The position numbers and the translations under genes are program-made. This document shows, one piece after another, positions 20,042 to 27,719 of a DNA stretch of 64,000 nucleotides. Each line of letters begins with the position of its first letter. The first letter of the stretch is position 1. Source of the stretch: Labrys sp. KNU-23 (GTDB lineage: Bacteria; Pseudomonadota; Alphaproteobacteria; Rhizobiales; Labraceae); assembly GCF_008330945.1 (NCBI RefSeq), contig NZ_CP043488.1, forward strand, positions 1 to 64,000, in the 5' to 3' direction. The notes below the pieces were generated by a model. That model was not told the DNA's origin. It searched no databases and saw nothing but the letters and a program-made list of their open reading frames with translations.

Positions 20042-20443
20042 ATGAAACGACTAGTCTTGCTTGCATCCGCTGGTATTGCGCTAACCTTGTGCATGGGTGG
20101 TGGCGATAGGGCCATCGCCGCAAATAGCACAACGCTGTCAGTGTCCTTCAGCTGGTGCAGCGGCACGCCGGCGACCAAGGTCAGCGGGATACCGGTCGGG
20201 ACGAAGACGCTGCGCTTCCGCCTCAAAGATCACCAGGCTACAGGGTATCAGCACGGCGGTGGTGAGTATCCGGTATCTGGCAAGTCGGTTTCTATCCCTT
20301 GCGGTGCGCTAAAGTCGAAGAGCTATGAGGGGCCAAGCCCACCGGCCGGCCAGGTCCATGATTACGAATGGATTGTCACTGCCGTCGATGCCAGCGGCTC
20401 CGTCGTCGGCACAGGATCGGCGCTTCGGAAGTTCCCCCAGTGA
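20042..20443 (+). CDS. Secreted protein, weakly PEBP-like
   Basis: About 133 residues with a classical signal peptide (MKRLVLLASAGIALTL, cleavage near AIA-AN). The remainder has FSWCSGTPATKVSGIP and an HDYEWIVTAVDASG segment that recalls the C-terminal beta-strand of phosphatidylethanolamine-binding (YbhB-like) proteins. A GGGGGAA ribosome site precedes the ATG at 20042. The resemblance is weak; export is the firmer statement. Confidence 0.6.
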   Translation: MKRLVLLASAGIALTLCMGGGDRAIAANSTTLSVSFSWCSGTPATKVSGIPVGTKTLRFRLKDHQATGYQHGGGEYPVSGKSVSIPCGALKSKSYEGPSPPAGQVHDYEWIVTAVDASGSVVGTGSALRKFPQ

Positions 20444-20579
20444 CAGTCACGGATTGGGCGGGTCTGGATTTCTCTGTCCGGCGGCCTCAACGTCCGTGGC
20501 AGGGTAAGACCCTCCTTGGACATCACAGTGAGGTCACGCCGTGTGTCGCTGAAATCGAGCGTGGGGTGGGGAATCAACG

Positions 20580-20912
20580 ATGAATATGAATCCTTTGCGC
20601 AATTGGCGGCGACGTATCCGACTTAAAGTACCCCTGATGATAGCTGCGATTGGGGCGACAGCGGTTGGGACGATGGGCGGCGCGATGCTGCCACCTGACA
20701 CAGCCGGTGTGGCAGCCTATGTGCCGGTGACGTCCAGCCCGGCTCCTTCCTGTAATATCAAGGGCAATATCTCGGTTAGCGGCGAGCGCATCTATCATGT
20801 GCCGGGCCAGAAATATTATACCAAAACAGTCATCACCTCGCGAACCGGCGAACGTTGGTTTTGCAGCGAGGCCGATGCTCGCGCCGCTGGCTGGCGAAGG
20901 TCTAAGCGGTAA
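20580..20912 (+). CDS. Small exported protein with a nuclease-tail-like cysteine motif
   Basis: A 110-residue protein with an N-terminal basic region and hydrophobic anchor or signal (about 17-40). The C-terminal half reads CNIKGNIS, GERIYHVPGQKYY, GERWFCSEADARAAGWR. That block is a recurrent small domain found at the ends of thermonuclease-like and other exported alphaproteobacterial proteins. Here it stands without a nuclease domain. It is probably periplasmic or envelope-bound; function unknown. Confidence 0.65.
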   Translation: MNMNPLRNWRRRIRLKVPLMIAAIGATAVGTMGGAMLPPDTAGVAAYVPVTSSPAPSCNIKGNISVSGERIYHVPGQKYYTKTVITSRTGERWFCSEADARAAGWRRSKR

Positions 20913-20927
20913 AGGAGCGCGCTGCGG

Positions 20928-21050
20928 ATGCTCAAGCCTGCGGCCGCCGCTAGGGCGGCCACGACATGCATTTTTTTGATTTTTGCACCATGTTGTTCCG
21001 CCGCTGCCGCATATCCGTATGGAGGCTCCGTGTCATTCCAGAAGCCTTGA
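20928..21050 (+). CDS. Putative 40-residue secreted peptide
   Basis: A short frame directly behind the previous gene: a basic start, a hydrophobic core (CIFLIFAPCC) and an Ala-rich cleavage-like site, then only about twelve residues. AAGGAG lies 11 bases upstream, spanning the previous stop. It could be a lipoprotein-like peptide or the truncated front of a larger secreted protein. Coding status is uncertain. Between 21051 and 21446 I see no supportable gene. Confidence 0.3.
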   Translation: MLKPAAAARAATTCIFLIFAPCCSAAAAYPYGGSVSFQKP

Positions 21051-21458
21051 AGAGCGTTCTCCTGCATGGAACGCAGCGAATAGGCTGACGGTTCTGGCCA
21101 TCGACCCGAGGCCGCGCTCCAAAACTTGTAGCGCGGCTTTATGGAGGGGGATTTTTTTCGTGGCCGAATGCAGAGATATTCGGACGAGAGCCCGAAGCCG
21201 CCGTGATTAAGCTAGAAGGCACTTTGTGCTTGGCAAGCCTTCGACAACGGTCGCAGATTTCTCCGAGGATAATGGAACATAACGGGAACATGTTGACCCA
21301 AGCCGATCCTTATGCGACTCTCAATAGCAGTGAGTCTGCGGTCGCTTTGTCCTTCTTGTGAGGCATAGAGTGCCAACTTGGATCGAATTGCGCTCTGCGT
21401 GGACCATCGTGAAAGGGAGGGGCATGGTAGGAGTATGTAGGCCGATATGGGAGAAGAC

Positions 21459-22349
21459 ATGATGCGCCTCGCCCTTAGTGATAACGGCCCGGCGCTTGCG
21501 CCGATCTCGCCCCGCCGTGAGATGGGAGCTTATGAGGCGCTGTGGCTCGAAAAGGGCGCGACCTTCAAAACGTTGGCGGCCAAATTTGCGGCCGATCCTA
21601 GCGCTCTTCCATCAGATTTTGTACCGGTATCGCTTGCCGATCAGTGCGCCAGTGATGTGATGAAGCGTCTCAAGAATGCTGGCGTTCATCAATTTGGTAT
21701 CCGTATTCATCACGCGGGCGATTATCCAACTAAGCTGCGGGCCGCCAAGCATCCCGTCGAAATGCTCTATTATCGCGGTGCCTGGGAAATCAGTGAAACA
21801 CGCTCGATCGCCGTCGTAGGCAGCCGCGAGGCCTCCGAGGACGGCATCAGGCGCGCGGCTCGGCTTGCCCGCGAGCTGGTCGATCGCGATTTCACGGTTG
21901 TTTCCGGCCTCGCCAAAGGTATCGATGCGGCAGCCCATCAAGCGGCCATCGCGCGCGGCGGTCGCACAATTTCTGTGGTCGGCACCCCGCTTGGCACTTG
22001 CTACCCCAAGGAGCACGCCGAGCTTCAGGAGACAATCGCCAAGCAGCATTTGCTAATCTCGCAGGTGCCCGTACTGCGCTATGCAAATCAAGCGCCGCCG
22101 CAGAATCGCTTATTCTTTCCTGAGCGCAATGCTACGATGAGCGCGCTGACCGAAGGTACAATCATCGTTGAAGCAGGCGATACGTCAGGAACGTTAACGC
22201 AGGCACGCGCCGCGCTACATCAAGGCCGCAAGTTATTTATCCTCGACTCATGCTTTAATCGTGCCAATATTACTTGGCCTGCTCGATTTGAGGCTGAAGG
22301 TGCTATCCGTGTGCGAGCGCCTGAAGATATCTGGAGCGCGCTTGCCTGA
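21459..22349 (+). CDS. DprA/Smf-family Rossmann-fold protein (first copy)
   Basis: About 296 residues dominated by a DprA domain: VVGSREASEDGIRRAARLA, VVSGLAKGIDAAAHQAAI, the YPKEH segment, FFPERNATMSALTEG and VVEA-like IIVEAGDTSGTLTQA. Canonical DprA loads RecA on incoming DNA; here the gene heads a tight four-gene set with phosphoribosyltransferases, which points to an antitoxin or sensor role as in ShosTA-type defence systems rather than natural transformation. The ATG at 21459 has GGGAG seven bases upstream; an ATG at 21447 is also possible. The winged-helix tail of housekeeping DprA is absent. Confidence 0.88.
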   Translation: MMRLALSDNGPALAPISPRREMGAYEALWLEKGATFKTLAAKFAADPSALPSDFVPVSLADQCASDVMKRLKNAGVHQFGIRIHHAGDYPTKLRAAKHPVEMLYYRGAWEISETRSIAVVGSREASEDGIRRAARLARELVDRDFTVVSGLAKGIDAAAHQAAIARGGRTISVVGTPLGTCYPKEHAELQETIAKQHLLISQVPVLRYANQAPPQNRLFFPERNATMSALTEGTIIVEAGDTSGTLTQARAALHQGRKLFILDSCFNRANITWPARFEAEGAIRVRAPEDIWSALA

Positions 22350-22995
22350 CGAGATCCGCTTATCACTGATCGATGATAGCAATAGGGACGATCACTCTCG
22401 CCTAACCCCCGACGATATCTGCTACTATTTGTTCGAATACACCTCGCATCGGGGTTATTCCTTCAGTAAAACTAATGGTCTCATAAGCAATCTCAAAAAG
22501 AAACCGAGCACCGCGGGACAGGCTGGTTATCAATATAAAGACCGGGCGATCGCAACCTGTGCTCGCCATTTGGCGGCGACCCTTAATCTGAGATGGCTGC
22601 AGAATGCGACGCTAGTCCCGATTCCTGGCTCAAAGATGCGCGGTCACCCCGATTTCGATGACCGCATCGAGCGCCTTTGCAGAGCAATACGACAACCACC
22701 ACCGGACGTGCGGGCGCTGGTGATGCAAACGGCGTCAACGACTGCGTCTCATGAGGTTGGTGACGGAGACCGTGTCACGGTCGACGAACTGCTTGAGGTC
22801 TATGCGATCAATGAAGCGCTCACAACGCCCACACCCACAAAGATAGCGATTGTGGATGATGTTCTAACCGCGGGCACGCACTACCGCGCCATGCATATTA
22901 AGCTGTCAGAACGTTTCCCAGGTGTTCCACTCGTCGGCATTTTTATTGCCCGCCGGGTGTTTCCTGACGACGAGCTCGACTTCGAGGCGCTGTGA
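22342..22995 (+). CDS. Phosphoribosyltransferase-fold protein (candidate toxin/effector)
   Basis: About 218 residues. The PRPP-binding signature is IAIVDDVLTAGTHYRAM near the C-terminus, preceded by ATLVPIPGSKMRGHPDFDDR, so a type I PRTase fold is likely. An in-frame ATG lies inside dprA (22261), but the TTG at 22342 has GGAG five bases upstream and overlaps the dprA stop, fitting translational coupling. In the ShosTA and PsyrTA families a PRTase-fold protein is the toxic partner. Its substrate is unknown. Confidence 0.82.
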   Translation: MPDEIRLSLIDDSNRDDHSRLTPDDICYYLFEYTSHRGYSFSKTNGLISNLKKKPSTAGQAGYQYKDRAIATCARHLAATLNLRWLQNATLVPIPGSKMRGHPDFDDRIERLCRAIRQPPPDVRALVMQTASTTASHEVGDGDRVTVDELLEVYAINEALTTPTPTKIAIVDDVLTAGTHYRAMHIKLSERFPGVPLVGIFIARRVFPDDELDFEAL

Positions 22996-24062
22996 CGGGC
23001 TCCGATATAACTCGCCGCAAGGCCCAACGCGACTCGCGCAAAGACGCAGTTTTGAACTCGGTTTCCCGACAGGTCGCAATCGCATCAAATAGGTCACCAC
23101 AGGAGCGGGTGGAGGAGGCCCGCGCCTTTCTGGCGCTAGCAGCAGTCCGCGGTGTCGGTCACAAGACGCTGATCGATGTGCTTGAAGCTGGGTATCGCTT
23201 TAGGGACATCCTAGAAATGAGCCCATCTGAAGCCTTTCCGTTGCCCCGACATCATCCCAAGCCAAACGGGCCACCAGTTTCATGGTCGGAGATCCGCGAT
23301 CGCGCGCAAGTGGAGGGCGGCAGGATGGGGGAACTGCTAGCCAGATTGGGGGTAGCTCTGATCTTCCGCGATGATCCACGGTTTCCAATCTCGCTGTTCG
23401 ATCTAGAACAACCTCCGCACTGGTTATTCGTGCAAGGCGCGCTCGATCCGCTGCGCGCGCCTTCCGTTGCGATTGTAGGAACGCGCAAGCCAACTCAGGA
23501 CGGCTTGTTCTTGGCGCGCTATGTCGGGGCATGCCTCACCGACTGGCGTGTGGTAACAGTCAGCGGCCTGGCTGTTGGGATTGATCAACTCGCACATGAA
23601 AGCTCGATCGTAGCGAATGTGCCCACGATAGCCGTCCTAGGCACAGGGATGTTAGACAACTATCCGAAAGGTTCGCATATCCTCCGCGATCGAATTTTGT
23701 CGAGCGGTGGCACAATCGTCTCGGAGTATTTACCGCGCGCATCTTACAGTGCCCAGAATTTTGTCCAGCGAAACCGCCTGCAGGCGGCGCTCGGACGGAT
23801 GTTAATCCCTGTAGAATGGGCACGTCGCAGCGGGACGGCTCATACAGTCCGCTTCGCAGCAGACATGAAACGTCCAATAGCCTGCCTCCGACTGCCCGAA
23901 TGGCCAACCGATCGTGTGGTGCTCGAACCAGGTCTTGGCCGCGAAACAGGCGAGATCTTCACAGTACCACGTGAGCAGCACGCGTTCGACAAATTCGTGC
24001 GCGCCGCGATACAGGACCCAGTCCTGCCAAGCGGGCAATTGTCATTCTTCGATGGAGATTGA
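22992..24062 (+). CDS. DprA/Smf-family protein (second, divergent copy)
   Basis: A 356-residue protein starting with a GTG that overlaps the preceding stop by four bases. An N-terminal helix-hairpin-helix-like part (FLALAAVRGVGHKTLIDVL) is followed by a DprA Rossmann domain: VAIVGTRKPTQDGLFLARY, VVTVSGLAVGIDQLAHE, NYPKGSH, SEYLP and FVQRNRLQAALGRMLIPVEW. The last block departs from the usual FPxRNRxIAGLS form more than in the first copy. Two DprA proteins alternating with two PRTase proteins suggests paired toxin-antitoxin units. Confidence 0.87.
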   Translation: MTGSDITRRKAQRDSRKDAVLNSVSRQVAIASNRSPQERVEEARAFLALAAVRGVGHKTLIDVLEAGYRFRDILEMSPSEAFPLPRHHPKPNGPPVSWSEIRDRAQVEGGRMGELLARLGVALIFRDDPRFPISLFDLEQPPHWLFVQGALDPLRAPSVAIVGTRKPTQDGLFLARYVGACLTDWRVVTVSGLAVGIDQLAHESSIVANVPTIAVLGTGMLDNYPKGSHILRDRILSSGGTIVSEYLPRASYSAQNFVQRNRLQAALGRMLIPVEWARRSGTAHTVRFAADMKRPIACLRLPEWPTDRVVLEPGLGRETGEIFTVPREQHAFDKFVRAAIQDPVLPSGQLSFFDGD

Positions 24063-24065
24063 GGA

Positions 24066-25319
24066 ATGCTCAAAGGGGCAATCTTCTCGTTGCACGATGT
24101 GCTCGCAAAACAAGGCGTAACCGATGGGAAGCTGCTCGGCGAGACTTTCCGCTTACTGCGATACCTGAAGCAGCGCGGTATAGAGCCGGTCTTCGTATCC
24201 AACAAAGTTTGGACCGTCACCAATGCGGAGACGGGTGTAACTAGGCCTTTCAGGGAGTTGCTAGAAGAGCAGCTAGGGCCAGTTGGCTATTATGTCGGTG
24301 GCCAGAATGCTATGCCATTCAAGCCGCGTGCTGAAGCCACGGCCTTCATTCTGGCGCGTCAAGGCTGGACCAACCGAGAAGTGGTCTTCATCGGGAACAG
24401 TGATATCGACATGAGAACCGCCAGTACCGGCCAGCTCATGTTTCTCAATGCCACTTGGCATGGTGTCGCCAATCCCTATGGTTTTCAGTTCGGATCGCCG
24501 CTCGACATCGCCCGATTTATCGATTGCTTATGCCTGGGCCTGAACGACTGGTTCTGGGCGATCAATGACGGGCCCTTGCGCGTCTACTCGATGGCACCTT
24601 TTTCGACGCTGTCTTCACAATATCTGCAGGCGCACGCATACTCCGCAAACGCCCGCGCGACATCGAAACATGGAACCGGAGATGCAAATTTCTGGGGACG
24701 TCTGCTTGCTGCTCGGGTTTATTTTTCCGGCCTAGTAGATGAGATCGATTATATTACAGCCTATCCTGGACACGCGCCAGATTCTCCGCCAACAGTCATT
24801 GCCGATGCACTCAATATTCTTGGCGGTTCCTTACGAAAATCCTATCTACCTGACCTGCTGATCCGGCACACCAAAGCACAGAAATCCCAAACGGCACGAA
24901 TCGCAGGTAAAGGTGTCGACGTAGTCAACCAGCTGACGACCTTGATGCTTAATTCAACACCTCAACGCGGAATGACCGGTAAAACATATAAGAATATGCC
25001 TGTCGGTGCCGGCAAGACCGTGCTGCTGGTCGATGATTTCTGCACCGAAGGCAATTCATTCGAGGCGGGCCGCGCATTTATCAATTCCACAGGCGCCAAG
25101 ACCATTTGTCTGAGTTGGCTCAAGACGATTAAGACCGATTATCGTGCTATTTCGCCGGCCATCAAGATCATCAACCCTTATGAGCGAACCGGTTTAGGGC
25201 CTGCCCCTTCGACCAAGCTATATGCTTATAGCAGCGCAATTATCTCGCATGCAGCGGAGATAGATCTCGCGGAAGTGTATGATCGCTATTTCAAATGGGC
25301 TTGGCCCGCTGATTGTTAG
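24066..25319 (+). CDS. HAD-like plus phosphoribosyltransferase fusion protein
   Basis: A 417-residue protein, three bases after the second DprA gene. Residues 1-150 follow the HAD plan: FVSNK (motif II), KPRAEATAF (motif III) and VVFIGNSDIDMRTA (motif IV). The nucleophile motif reads GAIFSLHDVL, where DxD is expected, so classical phosphatase activity may be lost. Residues about 280-400 hold a PRTase signature, TVLLVDDFCTEGNSFEAG. The middle part is unrecognised. It pairs with the second DprA as the smaller PRTase pairs with the first. Confidence 0.82.
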   Translation: MLKGAIFSLHDVLAKQGVTDGKLLGETFRLLRYLKQRGIEPVFVSNKVWTVTNAETGVTRPFRELLEEQLGPVGYYVGGQNAMPFKPRAEATAFILARQGWTNREVVFIGNSDIDMRTASTGQLMFLNATWHGVANPYGFQFGSPLDIARFIDCLCLGLNDWFWAINDGPLRVYSMAPFSTLSSQYLQAHAYSANARATSKHGTGDANFWGRLLAARVYFSGLVDEIDYITAYPGHAPDSPPTVIADALNILGGSLRKSYLPDLLIRHTKAQKSQTARIAGKGVDVVNQLTTLMLNSTPQRGMTGKTYKNMPVGAGKTVLLVDDFCTEGNSFEAGRAFINSTGAKTICLSWLKTIKTDYRAISPAIKIINPYERTGLGPAPSTKLYAYSSAIISHAAEIDLAEVYDRYFKWAWPADC

Positions 25320-25328
25320 GCTGGAGGA

Positions 25329-25463
25329 ATGAGGCGAAAGAGCGAACCGTCACAGCCCGCAATGCACTATTCTGCTAAGGAACTCTGCCTAGAGTGTGGC
25401 GCAAGCTTGGTCGCGGTGATCTGCGTCAATGCCGATGGCGAAGAGGGCCAGCGAGATCGGTGA
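25329..25463 (+). CDS. Putative 44-residue CxxC peptide
   Basis: A short frame nine bases behind the HAD-PRTase gene, containing ELCLECGASLVAVIC, which could be half of a zinc ribbon. GGAGG lies unusually close to the ATG, which argues against efficient initiation. It may be the last cistron of the DprA-PRTase operon or chance. The following 170 bases hold nothing further. Confidence 0.3.
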   Translation: MRRKSEPSQPAMHYSAKELCLECGASLVAVICVNADGEEGQRDR

Positions 25464-25634
25464 TATAGCGAAATCGTCCATCGTCCTCTTGCCCCTCAGC
25501 TGCGAAGGGAAGCATCCTGCGGGTTTCCGCATGCAGAAGGGAAGGTCCATTCCGTATGACGGCCCGGAAATTCGATCTGCTGGCTAATTGCCGCCGCGCT
25601 GAATAAGATTCGGCAATACTAAAGAGGCGGAAAC

Positions 25635-26669
25635 ATGGCGCGAACGATTGAGGCATACGCGACATATCATCGTAAGAAAGAGCTGCTGACTGACCATCTG
25701 CAAGTCGCAACAGCGGGGCTGTATTTGCTGAAGCGAAACATTCAAACCTCCAATGCACCGGCGCTGCTTGGCTCATTGGTAGACGCATGTGCGGTTCAGC
25801 ATTGGGGGAAGGGAAAACACTACAAGAGCGCCGATGAAAAGGTCGACACTGCCCTGGCGAGTCTGGCCGACCAGGGTGTCATTCAGCACGTCGCAGCGTT
25901 CGACCTTTTCACCCGCAATCTCGTACAGGACATCGTACGGTTTTCGTCACATGCCCGGGATACGCTCCCTCACTGCAAGCACGACCATCAGCTTTTGCGG
26001 CTAAGCCCCGCCAATCGGTGGGTCAGCGATCATTGTTGCCACGATCTTTCGGGCAGGCTGGACACGCTGTCCAAGCGCCTAGACGAGTTGAATCGGTGGC
26101 TCGGATGGAGACCCAGCGCAAAACTGGCTGCGGCATTGCCCCTGTTTGAACTGATACGCAGCATCAGGAATCGGATTGCCCATGACGATGGGATGATCGG
26201 CGCTGACCTTCAGGAGCTTGCGGCCAGTGAAGAGATAAAGGTGGCACTCGCCGAGTTCCGCGCTGAATACGCGAAACGCGACCTCCCGGCACTTCCCGCA
26301 TTCAAGCGGGGCCAGCGCCTGAACATGACGACCGTGCATGCCATTCTTTTCGGTGCTTTCCTCTACGAAATCGCCAAAGAGCTTAACGCTTACGCCACGT
26401 CGCTTTTCAACGACGAGGAATATATCGATATGGCCTTCTACTACAGCTGCGTCGTCGAGGAGCACCCGTTTCGCACGCTGCGCCATAGATCCGCAGCCAA
26501 CCGCATCGCTTACTTTCTCGCTGAACGATACTGGCGCGACAGGGCAGCACCTGGAGCATCCGCGATAATAAACCGGCTGGCCGGTGAGACGCTGGTTCAT
26601 AGTTCGCAGCCGAAGTTCAACAGCTCCTGCTGGAAAGTCGCCCTATCGCGACATCAGGAGCTTTTGTAG
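25635..26669 (+). CDS. HEPN-fold protein, putative ribonuclease
   Basis: A 344-residue helical protein. Around residues 171-186, FELIRSIRNRIAHDDG has the R-x4-H catalytic pattern of HEPN RNases (Arg178, His183), with Asn179 in the usual place. HEPN proteins in defence islands commonly cleave tRNA or mRNA upon phage sensing. The N-terminal 60 residues and the C-terminal 130 are unrecognised. GAGGCGG precedes the ATG. It lies between the DprA-PRTase operon and a trypsin-like protease on the same strand, 85 bases upstream of the latter. Confidence 0.72.
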   Translation: MARTIEAYATYHRKKELLTDHLQVATAGLYLLKRNIQTSNAPALLGSLVDACAVQHWGKGKHYKSADEKVDTALASLADQGVIQHVAAFDLFTRNLVQDIVRFSSHARDTLPHCKHDHQLLRLSPANRWVSDHCCHDLSGRLDTLSKRLDELNRWLGWRPSAKLAAALPLFELIRSIRNRIAHDDGMIGADLQELAASEEIKVALAEFRAEYAKRDLPALPAFKRGQRLNMTTVHAILFGAFLYEIAKELNAYATSLFNDEEYIDMAFYYSCVVEEHPFRTLRHRSAANRIAYFLAERYWRDRAAPGASAIINRLAGETLVHSSQPKFNSSCWKVALSRHQELL

Positions 26670-26754
26670 CGATCTTCGATCTCCACGCAGCTCTTGCTTC
26701 GCAACCCCGAGTAGCTGCGCTGCGGACCGCCGAGAGGAAAAGAGACGAGGGCAA

Positions 26755-27507
26755 ATGGAAGAGAGTGACGTCCAGCGTGTTGTCCGGCTTGGAAGCCTTG
26801 CCTGTGCATCAGTGGCAATCGAAACGCCTGACGGTGACGAAGGCATAGGCACGGCGTTCCACATTGGCGAGGGCGTCTATCTTACCGCCCGTCACGTGCT
26901 CGAGGGCAACCGGATACTCCAGGTAATGCCACATGACAGCGGGCGTCCCTTTGAGCAGGAGCTGAAGACGCAGGTGCCTACCAACGCCTCATTGCGTGGC
27001 GAGATTCCCGTCTGGCATCTGCGACACGAAAACCCTGTGATCACCGGAGGGCCATTCTACCATGAGGACCCCGACGTCGACGTCGCTGCGTTTCGGCTCG
27101 GTGGCATCGACATCAACACGCCGCATCTGGAGTTGGGGGGCCACTACGACGACTGGATTAACAATGAATACTGGATGCTCTCGAAAGCGACAGCATTCGG
27201 ATATCCGCCAATTCCCTTTACAGAAGGCCCGGTGCTCGTCGCGGCATCTGTGGAAATCAACGCTGTAATTGACACCCGTCTTGACCGCTACGTCCGGTTC
27301 GTCGTTTCCGGTGCGCCTCGCGGAGGGTTCAGCGGCGGGCCGGTGTTTCACGAATGGGGGTTCGTGCTCGGCATGACAATCCAGAGCCTGGAACGGCAAG
27401 GCGCCCAGAGCGAAAGCGGCTTCTTCACCGTACTCAGTATCGAGTCCCTGCGTGAATGCCTCGAAACGCATGGCCTGCTGCCTGTGTATCAACGCATCGA
27501 ATTGTAA
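26755..27507 (+). CDS. Trypsin-like serine protease domain protein
   Basis: About 250 residues forming a chymotrypsin-fold protease without a signal peptide. Catalytic triad candidates are His in GVYLTARHVLEG, Asp in HEDPDVDVAAFRL and Ser in GAPRGGFSGGPVF, in the expected order. A cytoplasmic stand-alone trypsin-like domain is typical of conflict systems, where it activates or degrades an effector. The ATG at 26755 is chosen over a longer frame because GAGG precedes it and upstream residues are not conserved-looking. It converges with the caspase gene. Confidence 0.82.
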   Translation: MEESDVQRVVRLGSLACASVAIETPDGDEGIGTAFHIGEGVYLTARHVLEGNRILQVMPHDSGRPFEQELKTQVPTNASLRGEIPVWHLRHENPVITGGPFYHEDPDVDVAAFRLGGIDINTPHLELGGHYDDWINNEYWMLSKATAFGYPPIPFTEGPVLVAASVEINAVIDTRLDRYVRFVVSGAPRGGFSGGPVFHEWGFVLGMTIQSLERQGAQSESGFFTVLSIESLRECLETHGLLPVYQRIEL

Positions 27508-27719
27508 CCTCCCATATACGACGGCTTTCGAGAACCCGTCGGTGCCCTTGGAACGACAGGGATGGGGGCAGATGCAGCAGGGCAGCTACACGGCATTCGT
27601 TACCCGATAGCTGGCCGAGAGACGGCCCATTGCGGACTTCTACCACTCACTGGCGCCGGAGGTTCTTTGATCTTGGGGCGACCTGCAATCGTTCTTGCCC
27701 GACCGCTGATTACGAAGGC

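Noticed and set aside
21459..24062. Natural-competence role for the DprA proteins
   Set aside because: No com genes nearby, two copies, and overlap with PRTase genes in a mobile region fit a defence module better.
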